Below the pieces are notes generated by a model. It was not told the origin of the DNA. It saw nothing but the letters and a program-made list of their open reading frames with translations, and did no database searches. From NCBI GenBank assembly GCA_041590075.1, contig JBFHUL010000002.1, positions 16,648 to 80,647 of the forward strand: a stretch of DNA of 64,000 nt, read 5' to 3'. Source of the DNA: PZPK01 sp041590075. Its GTDB lineage: Bacteria > Pseudomonadota > Gammaproteobacteria > Pseudomonadales > Oleiphilaceae. Below are positions 1-7,962 of the stretch, piece by piece. Positions within the stretch are counted from its first letter, which is position 1; each line of letters begins with the position of its first letter. The translations under genes and the position numbers were made by a program.

Positions 1-164
1 TGCACTTCTTCCGTCGAGCGAGGGAAAACGATTGCCAGAGGAGCCACCTCGTAGATGCGCGTCCAATCGCAACCATGACTCGCTAGGGTCTCCGAATCCG
101 TTTTAACCTTATCCACATCAAGGACATCAATAAGTGCTTGTACAATCTGTTCCGGGTTGGTCAT
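1..164 (-). CDS. D-2-hydroxyglutarate dehydrogenase-type FAD oxidase, N-terminus only (gene runs off the window)
   Basis: The first 54 codons of a minus-strand gene are visible, starting with the ATG at 164-162 and continuing past the left edge. The translation begins MTNPEQIVQALIDVL and reaches the segment IYEVAPLAIVFPRSTEEV, which is the entry to the PCMH/GlcD-type FAD-binding domain (the 'P.a.v.P.s.eEV' pattern). In Pseudomonas the gene divergent from serA is D-2-hydroxyglutarate dehydrogenase, an FAD enzyme returning D-2-hydroxyglutarate to 2-oxoglutarate. The same arrangement here supports that call. D-lactate or glycolate dehydrogenases share the fold, so the substrate is inferred from context. 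The catalytic half is not in the window. Confidence 0.72.
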   Translation of the reverse strand, partial: MTNPEQIVQALIDVLDVDKVKTDSETLASHGCDWTRIYEVAPLAIVFPRSTEEV

Positions 165-249
165 GGCTATCTCTTCTCGCTACACCTGAAAGTTGTGTCG
201 ACGAACGCCGACACTATTTAATCCTTTTTATTAAAAATACATCGTATCC

Positions 250-272
250 CTATGTTTTTATTGAAAACATAG
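250..272. repeat. Perfect 9-bp inverted repeat in the D2HGDH/serA divergent promoter region
   Basis: CTATGTTTT (250-258) and AAAACATAG (264-272) are perfect inverted arms around a 5-nt centre. No U-tract follows on either strand, so it is a poor terminator. It lies between two divergent starts (164 and 412), where an operator would be expected. The regulator is unknown. The stretch is AT-rich, so chance is possible. Confidence 0.35.
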
Positions 273-309
273 AAGATAAAAATATTTTGAAGGACGGAAA
301 AGCGGAATA

Positions 310-318
310 TGTTATCAT
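310..318 (+). promoter_or_regulatory. Candidate extended -10 promoter for serA
   Basis: TGTTATCAT fits an extended -10 (TGn followed by TATCAT) about 94 bp upstream of the serA ATG. No -35 with normal spacing is clear; a TTGAAG at 287-292 is too far away. This is a motif match only. Confidence 0.3.
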
Positions 319-411
319 ACGCCGCTTTTTCGGACACAAACTCTTTAAACCATGACCGGGCCGTCTCGGCCATCGCTTTTTGCTTTCGCAACATAAAGGT
401 AATTTTGGCAT

Positions 412-1641
412 ATGACTACAACGTCTTTAGACAAAGATAAAATCCGCTTTCTGCTACTCGAAGGCGTTCACCAATCCGCCGTCGAGACTTTGAACAAGGC
501 GGGTTATACCAATATCGAGTATCTAAAAACGTCTCTGGCTGAAGAAGAGCTCATCGAGAAAATTGCGGATGCACACTTCATCGGTATTCGCTCGCGTACG
601 CAACTCACCGAAAAAGTCTTCGAGGCCGCGCAAAAACTGATTGCAGTAGGTTGCTTTTGCATTGGCACCAACCAGGTCAACCTTAAAGCCGCCACCGAAC
701 GCGGTATTGCTGTATTTAATGCACCTTATTCCAACACCCGCAGCGTGGCCGAACTTGTTTTGGCTGAAGCCATTCTTCTGCTGCGAGGCATTCCCGAGAA
801 AAACGCGATGGCGCACCGGGGTGAATGGCTGAAATCAGCCAATAACAGCTACGAAATACGGGGCAAAAGCCTGGGCATTATCGGTTATGGCAGCATCGGC
901 AGCCAATTGAGCGTGCTGGCCGAATCATTAGGCATGAAGGTCTACTTCTACGATGTGATCACCAAGCTGCCACTGGGTAATGCCACTCAGGTGGACTCCT
1001 TGCAGGAACTACTGGGTCTGGCGGACATCGTAAGCCTGCATGTACCCGAAACCGGTGCCACCCAAAACATGATTGGCGAGCGCGAACTCAAGCAAATGAA
1101 GTCGAATAGCATCCTCATTAACGCCGCACGCGGTACGGTTATCGATATCGATGCCCTGTCTGCTGCATTGCGCGAGAAGAAGCTGCTCGGAGCCGCGATC
1201 GATGTATTTCCGGTCGAACCAAAATCCAATAACGAAGAGTTTGTGTCGCCCCTGCGTGAATTTGATAATGTCATCCTCACTCCGCATATCGGCGGCAGCA
1301 CCATGGAAGCACAGGAAAACATCGGTTATGAAGTGGGCGAAAAGCTCGCCACTTATAGCGATACCGGCACCTCGGTAACATCGGTTAATTTTCCTGAGGT
1401 TGCACTCCCCGCGCACCCCGACAACCATCGTCTGCTGCACATTCATGAAAACGTACCTGGCGTAATGTCTGAAATTAACCAGGTATTCAGTGAAAACAAC
1501 ATCAACATCTGTGGCCAATACCTGCAAACCAACGAAAACGTGGGCTATGTCGTTATGGATGTCGATAAAGCCTACAGCGATATCGCGCTGGAAAAATTGC
1601 GCGCAGTGAAAGGAACCATCCGTTGTCGGGTGCTGTTCTAG
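412..1641 (+). CDS. serA: D-3-phosphoglycerate dehydrogenase
   Basis: Catalyses the first step of serine biosynthesis, 3-phosphoglycerate to 3-phosphohydroxypyruvate with NAD, in the cytosol. At 409 residues it matches the E. coli-type enzyme (410). The Rossmann motif GYGSIG is near residue 158, the arginine of NAARGTVID near 239, and the catalytic histidine of TPHIGGST near 292. A C-terminal ACT domain (about 335-409, LLHIHENVPGVMSEINQVF) is the site of serine feedback inhibition in the family. SerA of this type can also reduce 2-oxoglutarate to D-2-hydroxyglutarate, which explains the divergent D2HGDH neighbour. The stop codon overlaps the end of the convergent TetR gene by 4 bp. Confidence 0.97.
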   Translation: MTTTSLDKDKIRFLLLEGVHQSAVETLNKAGYTNIEYLKTSLAEEELIEKIADAHFIGIRSRTQLTEKVFEAAQKLIAVGCFCIGTNQVNLKAATERGIAVFNAPYSNTRSVAELVLAEAILLLRGIPEKNAMAHRGEWLKSANNSYEIRGKSLGIIGYGSIGSQLSVLAESLGMKVYFYDVITKLPLGNATQVDSLQELLGLADIVSLHVPETGATQNMIGERELKQMKSNSILINAARGTVIDIDALSAALREKKLLGAAIDVFPVEPKSNNEEFVSPLREFDNVILTPHIGGSTMEAQENIGYEVGEKLATYSDTGTSVTSVNFPEVALPAHPDNHRLLHIHENVPGVMSEINQVFSENNINICGQYLQTNENVGYVVMDVDKAYSDIALEKLRAVKGTIRCRVLF

Positions 1642-2213
1642 TCGCGCCCAAGGCGCTGGAGATCCGCCTGAAACATATTCAGGATTTCCAGCGCTAAGCG
1701 TTTCTGTTTTTCTGCGCTCGGCCGGGGATAAGAATTCAGGCAGCCAATGTAGCCGTAGAAGGCAATTTTTGCGTAAGCTTCCCCCCTTTCACGCTCCCCC
1801 GCCAAGCGTTCGAACATCGCCGTCATGGTAGAGAGGCGTTTTTGATCCAGCCTCTCCATATGCGCTCTAACATGGGCGTTATGTGGCGCCCATTGCCGGA
1901 ATACAAGGTCCTGTTTATCGGTAAGACGCGATATAAAATCGATCACCAACCTTACCTCTTCCTGCGGGGTATGTGCTTTCTCGAAAGCCTCTTTAAAGCC
2001 CCGATCAATAGTCTCTGTTTCCCAACGCCTCACCATTGCATCAATCAGATCATTAAGGCTTTTAAAATGGTGATAAAAGGACCCACGCGTTACACCCAGA
2101 TGCTCAGCCAACTTCACGACAGACAGTCCCACTGAACCATTAATATTCAATAAGACCAGTGCCGCACTAATCCAATCCTCTTTTTTCAAGGTACCGACCG
2201 AACGCCTCACCAT
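1638..2213 (-). CDS. TetR/AcrR-family transcriptional regulator
   Basis: A 191-residue TetR-type repressor. The N-terminal helix-turn-helix is clear: ALVLLNINGSVGLSVVKLAE followed by HLGVTRGSFYHHFKSLNDL. The ligand-binding half is divergent, as is usual. I chose the ATG at 2213-2211 because AAGGG sits 11 nt upstream; an upstream in-frame GTG at 2225 lacks a ribosome site and would overlap an operator. It is divergent from the acyl-CoA dehydrogenase at 2332, with two TACA-N4-TGTA sites between, so it probably represses itself and that gene. An acyl-CoA or related ester is a plausible ligand by context only. Confidence 0.88.
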   Translation of the reverse strand: MVRRSVGTLKKEDWISAALVLLNINGSVGLSVVKLAEHLGVTRGSFYHHFKSLNDLIDAMVRRWETETIDRGFKEAFEKAHTPQEEVRLVIDFISRLTDKQDLVFRQWAPHNAHVRAHMERLDQKRLSTMTAMFERLAGERERGEAYAKIAFYGYIGCLNSYPRPSAEKQKRLALEILNMFQADLQRLGRD

Positions 2214-2220
2214 AAAAACA

Positions 2221-2274
2221 TACACCCTTGTATTTTTTTGCTCACAATCCTAGACTCTACCATACACCCCTGTA
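2221..2274. promoter_or_regulatory. Paired operators TACACCCTTGTA and TACACCCCTGTA, probable TetR binding sites
   Basis: Two near-identical 12-bp sites of the form TACA-CCCY-TGTA lie at 2221-2232 and 2263-2274. Each has inverted TACA/TGTA half-sites, and their centres are exactly 42 bp apart, four turns of B-DNA. They occupy the 118-bp gap between the divergent TetR (start 2213) and acyl-CoA dehydrogenase (start 2332). Same-face paired sites suit cooperative repression of both genes. The link to this TetR is inferred from position. Confidence 0.65.
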
Positions 2275-2331
2275 CTTTATCTAAGCACAGCAGGCTTCTG
2301 CGCCGATTTTTATCTGCATGAGTGAAACCCG

Positions 2332-3477
2332 ATGGCACAACTACAAGAATACTTTGGTGAAACACAACACATCGTTCGGCACAACGTAAAACGCTTTGTT
2401 GAAACAGAGATCAAACCCTTTATTACTGAATGGGAAGAAGCAGGTGAATTTCCTCGTGACCTTTATGGTAAAGCGGGCGCAGCCGGGATATTAGGCATCG
2501 GCCACCCCGAACAATACGGCGGCACCGGCAACGATATTTTCAGCAAAATAGCTGCGTCTGAAGAACTCATGCGCTCTACCTCAGGCGGACTGGTTGCTAG
2601 CCTGGGCTCCATTGATATCGGCCTCCCACCTGTTTGGCGATGGGGAAACGATGATCTGAAACAACGCATCGTCCCCGATGTCATCGCGGGAAAAAAAATC
2701 TGCGCACTGGCCATTACCGAGCCCGGCGGAGGTTCAGATGTCGCCAACTTGCGTACCCAGGCCAAACGCGACGGCGATTATTACGTCATCAATGGCGCCA
2801 AGACATTCATCACGAGCGGCCAACGCGCTGATTATTACACGGTCGCCGTGCGCACAGGTGGAGAAGGCTATGGTGGAATTAGCCTCATGCTCGTTGAGCG
2901 CGATCGCCCGGGTTTTTCGCGTGGTCGCAATCTCAAGAAAACCGGCTGGTGGGCCAGTGATACCGCGGAACTTTTTTTTGAAGATTGCCGCGTTCCGGCA
3001 GGCAATCTCATCGGACAGGAAAATGCCGGATTTATCGCTATTATGTCCAACTTCGCACTGGAACGCCTTGCCCTCTGCGTGATGGCCAATACCACCAGCG
3101 AAATCGCCCTTGAGGAGAGCCTTCGTTACGTGAAAGAGCGAAAAGCTTTTGGGCGTCCAATTGGGAAATTCCAGGTAACGCGACACAAACTTGCCGAAAT
3201 GGCCACCCTGCTCAATGCCAGCAAAGAATTCACCTACCGTTTAGCTGCACAAATTGAAGCCGGACACAACGTCGTCATGGAAGTCGCCATGGCCAAAAAT
3301 TTCGCCACCAATACCAGCGATCGTATCACCTACGATGCCGTGCAAATATTTGGCGGCATGGGCTACATGCGAGAATCGGTGGTGGAACGGCTAGCGCGCG
3401 ACAACCGCATACTTTCGATTGGGGGCGGCACCTACGAAATTATGAACGAAGTGATCGCAAAGCAATTAGGCGTGTAA
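2332..3477 (+). CDS. Acyl-CoA dehydrogenase (long-chain/isovaleryl-like subgroup)
   Basis: A 381-residue FAD-dependent acyl-CoA dehydrogenase, oxidising an acyl-CoA to the 2-enoyl-CoA. The flavin/substrate signature ALAITEPGGGSDVANL lies near residues 122-137 and the C-terminal motif QIFGGMGYMRE near 340. Where medium-chain enzymes carry the catalytic glutamate (YEGT), this protein has IGGGTYEIM. That matches the long-chain and isovaleryl enzymes, whose base sits in helix G; here Glu244 in ALERLAL is the likely equivalent. So the missing glutamate is a subgroup trait, not inactivation. It is divergent from a TetR gene with paired operators between, and its end overlaps a convergent hydrolase by 12 bp. 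Chain length or branching of the substrate cannot be read from sequence. Confidence 0.93.
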   Translation: MAQLQEYFGETQHIVRHNVKRFVETEIKPFITEWEEAGEFPRDLYGKAGAAGILGIGHPEQYGGTGNDIFSKIAASEELMRSTSGGLVASLGSIDIGLPPVWRWGNDDLKQRIVPDVIAGKKICALAITEPGGGSDVANLRTQAKRDGDYYVINGAKTFITSGQRADYYTVAVRTGGEGYGGISLMLVERDRPGFSRGRNLKKTGWWASDTAELFFEDCRVPAGNLIGQENAGFIAIMSNFALERLALCVMANTTSEIALEESLRYVKERKAFGRPIGKFQVTRHKLAEMATLLNASKEFTYRLAAQIEAGHNVVMEVAMAKNFATNTSDRITYDAVQIFGGMGYMRESVVERLARDNRILSIGGGTYEIMNEVIAKQLGV

Positions 3478-4428
3478 TTCACTCGCGCCGTTTAACTCGG
3501 AGAGTATCGCAGCGAAGGCCTGTTGACGCTTGGTTACACACTCATTTACCAAGTGATGCCTGCCACCTTCGATGTAGACGACCTTTACTTCTTTGAACAG
3601 ACTGCGTAACACCAAAATGTTGTGCTTCCAGTCGACCGTCATATCATCAGTGCCCTGAACAATAGCCACTTTCCGCTGGAGTCCGGAGGCTTTCTCCATC
3701 TTTGGAATCCATTCCTTAAGTGCGCCAACCCAGTCTACCGCCAGCCACTTGGACTGTAGAGGATCGCGCTCTTTCAGAAACTTCACAAACCGCACATCCG
3801 TACTGTTCTGCGAAAAGGATCGGTGCCATACCTTTAAAAACGGCGAAACCACCGTGTGCAGGCGCGCCACTCCGCCCCAGGCAACAGGACGCACCAAAGG
3901 CGCCAACAGAACCACCTTATCAAAGCTTTGCGCTTGCCCCGCCTCTCTCATCAGACGGTCAATGAGCACAGCGCCTCCGGTACTCTGACCTACTGCGTGA
4001 AACGGTTTGGGTAAATGCGCTTCACACGCAGACAAACAGGCATCAAGCGCATCCTGATACTGATCAAAACTACTGATCGAAGTGGGCTCTCCACTGGATA
4101 AACCATGCCCTGGCATATCATAGATCACCACAGCAAAACGATGCTCAACCAGAAACCGAATCAAATGATGATAAATGCCGGCATGATCAAAATAACCATG
4201 AAAAAGGAAAACTGTCGACAAGGCGTCTGCGGGTACGAAGCTCTGCATGACAATGCGATAATCATCTGTTTCCAGCCACCCGATGCGCTGATCCAGCTCT
4301 TCATAATCCCGATAAAGATCACTGTGATAAAACTCAAAATACTCGGCCAGCGCTCCCTTGATTCGAAAACGGCTTTTAAAAGAAAACTTGTTCAATTCCA
4401 TCAATAAGGAATCACGGTCCCACGTCAT
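3466..4428 (-). CDS. Alpha/beta hydrolase, monoacylglycerol-lipase / serine aminopeptidase S33-like
   Basis: A 320-residue alpha/beta hydrolase without an evident signal peptide, so probably cytosolic. The oxyanion region FLFHGYFDHAG is near residue 75, followed by YDMPGHGLSSGEPTSISSF, typical of the S33/monoacylglycerol lipase group. The nucleophile elbow is GQSTGG, with Ser as nucleophile. The probable Asp and His are in QGTDDMTVDW and GGRHHLVNE near the C-terminus. It ends 12 bp inside the convergent acyl-CoA dehydrogenase gene. Context suggests cleavage of monoglyceride or other fatty esters, but the substrate is unproven. Confidence 0.85.
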   Translation of the reverse strand: MTWDRDSLLMELNKFSFKSRFRIKGALAEYFEFYHSDLYRDYEELDQRIGWLETDDYRIVMQSFVPADALSTVFLFHGYFDHAGIYHHLIRFLVEHRFAVVIYDMPGHGLSSGEPTSISSFDQYQDALDACLSACEAHLPKPFHAVGQSTGGAVLIDRLMREAGQAQSFDKVVLLAPLVRPVAWGGVARLHTVVSPFLKVWHRSFSQNSTDVRFVKFLKERDPLQSKWLAVDWVGALKEWIPKMEKASGLQRKVAIVQGTDDMTVDWKHNILVLRSLFKEVKVVYIEGGRHHLVNECVTKRQQAFAAILSELNGASELHA

Positions 4429-4546
4429 AGTGCATCCAGAATCATCGAAAAAATAAGGGAGGTTTTACAATCGTTAAAAATACAGCAGTAACAGTACGGA
4501 TAAGATTCGTTACAATTGTGATTCATGCTTTTAACGAGTTCAACAC

Positions 4547-4645
4547 ATGAAACACGCCAGCAAACCTTTGACCGTTTTGGATATCCTACTGGCTACTGCG
4601 ATCAGCGGTATTATGCTCGGATTCTTCGTTCAGCAGCTACTGTAA
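4547..4645 (+). CDS. Possible 32-residue single-pass membrane microprotein
   Basis: An ATG-to-TAA frame of 33 codons encodes MKHASKPLTVLDILLATAIS followed by GIMLGFFVQQLL. It has a basic start and one hydrophobic stretch long enough to cross the membrane, a common small-protein layout. It sits alone in the 264-bp gap between two minus-strand genes. The ribosome site is weak (no clear AGGA), and a chance frame of this length is not rare, so this is tentative. I do not recognise a family. Confidence 0.35.
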   Translation: MKHASKPLTVLDILLATAISGIMLGFFVQQLL

Positions 4646-4692
4646 AAAACAACTATTCGCTGCCTGTTGCGAGGCTACGCAATTAGAATGCC

Positions 4693-6615
4693 CTAGCCTC
4701 CATCACTAAACAGATTACTCGCCAGGCGGTAACGCTCGCCATCAAACTGATACCAAAGTACCAACATCCGACCATCCGCCGCGAGCGCTTGCAACAAAGG
4801 GCTCTCATTCGAGGCACTAAAGGATTCAATGTTTCGATTAGAGGGGCGCTGCCACCCGCTTCCTTCTTGATAACGGTTGGCCTGCAAATTCGTTAATGCC
4901 GTCCCTTCAAGCCAGACTGCCATTGCATTGCCTTCCCGATCAAACTCTACCAGCGGACGCTGTAGGCTACTCCCGGTCAGACCAGACAAACTCTCTGCCT
5001 CAGCCCAAGAGCTCGCAAGGGTAAAATTACGTACCAGCACTTCCATATTGCCGCCGATACGCTGAACCCACACGACGGCTGCCTGACCATCAACACCCAC
5101 TGCTATATTTGGCGCTTCAGCGGAACCACGATCATCACGTTCCATCAGTGACGGCGTCTGCCACCCGCTACCCCCATAAGAGGAAACCCACAAGTTATTT
5201 CGCACGCCATCGTGCTGTAACCAAACGAGAAAACCGAAACCATCATCATTGATTTCCAAACGCAGCGCCGAAGCACTGCCGGTTGCAGCGGGATTAATCA
5301 CCTGGGCATTTTGCCAACCGGATTGTCTGCGCCACTCACGCGCGACGAGGTGATTGCGCCCTGAAATAGCCTGTAACCACACCACCGTAAATTGGCCATT
5401 AGCGATTTTTTCTACGCTGGGCGAAGTGCCATCAACGACATAAGAAGAACTTACCAGCTCAGGCTCTACCAGCCATGTACCGGGAGTCAATACACCATCA
5501 GTAATCGTGCCAGCCAGCACATTGGCCTTTACACGCTGATAACTGGCAACTACCTGATTCGCCCCATCACGCTCTTCATAGGCCTGTTCCCAGACCACAA
5601 ACACATGACCACTATCATCAATTTGCACGCTTGGCGCAGACGCCATGAGGGTATCAGTCACGCCACTGATCTGTTGTGGCCCCAACCATTCCTGACCATC
5701 AAACAGATTTGCCCAAACCGCAGGCGCTTCACCTGCTGAAGGCGCTTCGGTCCATGCAGCTATGGCATGGCCATGGGCATTCATGGCAATAGCGTGCTCC
5801 AACACGCCCTGCCCCGCATCACTGCTGATGAGCTCCGCAGTATTTGTACTGGCCTGATCCGCCGGAGCTGGTAATACCCAGCGCTCTTCGTTTGGCAAGT
5901 AGCGACTCGACATAAGTCGTGAAATACCACTGCGATAGCGTCGGAAAATGGCCATGACATCACCATCCAGATTAGCGGCCAGGGCGGAATCATAAAATTC
6001 ATCGTCGCTCGCGGCGCCATCAGCACTCACCACATCGATGTAATTTGCACTGCGCCATTCACCATCCTCAACGCTGAATGATAAAACAAACTCAGCTGTC
6101 ATGAAGTTACCGGTGGTGTCGAGGCCTGTAACAGGATGGGTCGTTTTTGCGGGAGAGAGATCTTTGATCGTCTCACTCAGCACAAAGCTATACGAGGTAT
6201 TAAGCGCAAATCGTCCGGCCGCATGTTGGAGGGTAACGACGGTTGAGTCGATTTCGAAGTCTTCACCCGTCACCGGGTCCTGACCAATATTCAGGCTGGT
6301 GGATAAACTCGCCTGCCAATCGCGGAGATCAAAGAAATCTCCCTGTACTTCATCCGGCAGCCCTTGATAAAGCTGAATCGCGTTTAACAGCGAAGTGGCA
6401 TCGACTTCCTCATTAAATTCAAGCTCAACCGCCTCATCGGGTTCCAGCAGGATATCGGCTTCAGATGGATAGGCACTGTCTACACGGGGTGGGGTTGTGT
6501 CCACGGGAGGGGGGGACACTTCCCGACTGCCCTCGCTGTTTTCGAAACTGCTGCAACCCTGCACCAATACGGCAATAAGCCCGCAGATGTATAAAGCCCG
6601 GCGATGCGACGACAT
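4693..6615 (-). CDS. Large lipoprotein with SbsA-type Ig-like domain and repeated beta-structure
   Basis: A 640-residue predicted lipoprotein. The signal ends in the lipobox VQGC, with the lipidated Cys near residue 21. Residues 40-190 look like an SbsA-like bacterial Ig domain (VDTTPPRVDSAYPSEADILL, then VELEFNEEVDATSL), a fold often next to surface repeats. From about 195 to the end there are recurring blocks ending in VVWVQR, VVWLQA, LVWLQHDG, AVWLEG and VLWYQFDG. Each follows a glycine/asparagine-rich turn, suggesting a beta-propeller of six or seven blades. It probably faces the periplasm or outer surface. No catalytic residues are evident and I cannot assign a ligand. It stands alone, with a 209-bp gap to fba on the same strand. 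Confidence 0.8.
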   Translation of the reverse strand: MSSHRRALYICGLIAVLVQGCSSFENSEGSREVSPPPVDTTPPRVDSAYPSEADILLEPDEAVELEFNEEVDATSLLNAIQLYQGLPDEVQGDFFDLRDWQASLSTSLNIGQDPVTGEDFEIDSTVVTLQHAAGRFALNTSYSFVLSETIKDLSPAKTTHPVTGLDTTGNFMTAEFVLSFSVEDGEWRSANYIDVVSADGAASDDEFYDSALAANLDGDVMAIFRRYRSGISRLMSSRYLPNEERWVLPAPADQASTNTAELISSDAGQGVLEHAIAMNAHGHAIAAWTEAPSAGEAPAVWANLFDGQEWLGPQQISGVTDTLMASAPSVQIDDSGHVFVVWEQAYEERDGANQVVASYQRVKANVLAGTITDGVLTPGTWLVEPELVSSSYVVDGTSPSVEKIANGQFTVVWLQAISGRNHLVAREWRRQSGWQNAQVINPAATGSASALRLEINDDGFGFLVWLQHDGVRNNLWVSSYGGSGWQTPSLMERDDRGSAEAPNIAVGVDGQAAVVWVQRIGGNMEVLVRNFTLASSWAEAESLSGLTGSSLQRPLVEFDREGNAMAVWLEGTALTNLQANRYQEGSGWQRPSNRNIESFSASNESPLLQALAADGRMLVLWYQFDGERYRLASNLFSDGG

Positions 6616-6785
6616 TAAAACTCCATGTAACGAGGAAGTAAGGGAAAATAGCTCAACGAGTTATAACATAGGTTTCTAACACTGCTCTATTGCGATTCGC
6701 GAAAGTTGTGCGACAGGTAACAGCTTGATTGGATTAATTTTTAGCGGGAAGGAAGAATGGAATCATTTCGGCAGCGGTAGCACAA

Positions 6786-6811
6786 AAAAAGCCGCCCTAG
6801 GGCGGCTTTTT
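6786..6811 (-). terminator. Rho-independent terminator after fba (perfect 26-bp palindrome)
   Basis: GCCGCCCTAGGGCGGC is flanked by A5 and T5, making a perfect 26-bp palindrome 14 bp beyond the fba stop. It can fold as a GC stem with a U-tract on either strand and so ends the tkt-epd-pgk-fba transcript. The flank, read on the minus strand as CGACCAGAAAAAG just before the stem, recurs at the aceA terminator. Confidence 0.9.
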
Positions 6812-6824
6812 CTGGTCGGCGAGA

Positions 6825-7874
6825 CTAAAGCTCACCACACTGATAACGCTCGTACATGCGCTCAAGATTGATGGGTTTGATCTTGTCGGCATTACCGGCA
6901 GTACCAAAGGACTCATAGCGCGCCACAACGATATCTTTCATCGCACTCACAGTTTCCTTGAGGTATTTACGCGGATCGAATTCCGAGGGGTTTTGGGCCA
7001 TAAATCGGCGCACTGCACCCGTAGACGCCAAACGTAAATCAGTATCGATATTGACCTTGCGCACCCCATGCTTGATGCCTTCGCAAATCTGCTCCACCGG
7101 TACACCATAGGTTTCGGGAATTTCTCCACCATACTCGTTAATCACCGCCAGCCATTCCTGAGGTACCGAGGAAGAACCATGCATCACCAAATGCGTGTTC
7201 GGGATTTTCGCGTGAATCGCCTTGATGCGATCAATGGCCAGAATATCGCCTGTAGGTGGGCGTGTGAACTTATAGGCGCCATGACTTGTACCGCAAGCGA
7301 TTGCCAAGGCATCAACGCCAGTTTTCGCAACAAAGTCTTCCGCTTCATCAGGGTCTGTTAACATTTGCTCGTGGCTCAGAGTACCCTCGGCGCCAATGCC
7401 GTCCTCTTCACCGGCCTGCCCGGTTTCGAGAGACCCCAAACACCCCAGCTCGCCCTCGACAGACACACCGCAGGCATGTGCCATCTCAACGGTGCGCCGC
7501 GTCACATCCACATTGTAGTCGTAAGAGGTAGGCGTTTTACCGTCTTCACCCAAGGAGCCATCCATCATCACCGATGAGAACCCCAACTGAATGGAGCGCT
7601 GACAAACCGCGGGCGACGTACCATGATCCTGATGCATTACCACGGGAATATGAGGAAATTCTTCGATCGCAGCAAGAATAAGGTGCCGCAGAAACGGTGC
7701 ACCCGCGTATTTTCGCGCGCCAGCGGAAGCCTGAACTATCACGGGACTATTGGTCTGGTCCGCACCCTCCATGATGGCTCGCATTTGCTCCAGGTTGTTC
7801 ACATTAAACGCCGGAACACCATAACCATGCTCAGCAGCATGATCCAAAAGTTGTCGCAGACTAATCAGAGCCAT
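6825..7874 (-). CDS. fba: Class II fructose-1,6-bisphosphate aldolase
   Basis: Zinc-dependent aldolase joining or splitting dihydroxyacetone phosphate and glyceraldehyde-3-phosphate. The protein is 349 residues, close to the 354 of the Calvin-cycle-like class IIB enzymes. Zinc ligand region HQDHGTSP is near residue 80, and the substrate loop MHGSSSVPQEW near 232 continues to GVRKVNIDTDLR near 275. AGGAGAAC lies just upstream of the ATG at 7874. It is the last gene of the minus-strand tkt-epd-pgk-fba group and is followed by a strong terminator. With eda in the same window, carbon probably flows through both lower glycolysis and Entner-Doudoroff cleavage. Confidence 0.97.
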   Translation of the reverse strand: MALISLRQLLDHAAEHGYGVPAFNVNNLEQMRAIMEGADQTNSPVIVQASAGARKYAGAPFLRHLILAAIEEFPHIPVVMHQDHGTSPAVCQRSIQLGFSSVMMDGSLGEDGKTPTSYDYNVDVTRRTVEMAHACGVSVEGELGCLGSLETGQAGEEDGIGAEGTLSHEQMLTDPDEAEDFVAKTGVDALAIACGTSHGAYKFTRPPTGDILAIDRIKAIHAKIPNTHLVMHGSSSVPQEWLAVINEYGGEIPETYGVPVEQICEGIKHGVRKVNIDTDLRLASTGAVRRFMAQNPSEFDPRKYLKETVSAMKDIVVARYESFGTAGNADKIKPINLERMYERYQCGEL

Positions 7875-7962
7875 GTCGTTCTCCTATCTTCGGGCGATGT
7901 GCTCGCCACTCTATTAAAATCACCGTTCGAACAACGATATATCGCTACCCAAACCATAAAAC

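Noticed and set aside
245..263. TATCCCTATGTTTTTATTG here resembles TATCCCTATGTTTTAATTG at 46829-46847 (18 of 19)
   Set aside because: The sequence is AT-rich, and one such near-match is close to chance expectation in 64 kb on both strands; no shared gene function links the sites.
134..355. Plus-strand frame of 73 codons overlapping the D2HGDH start
   Set aside because: No ribosome site; it overlaps a real divergent gene and its promoter region.
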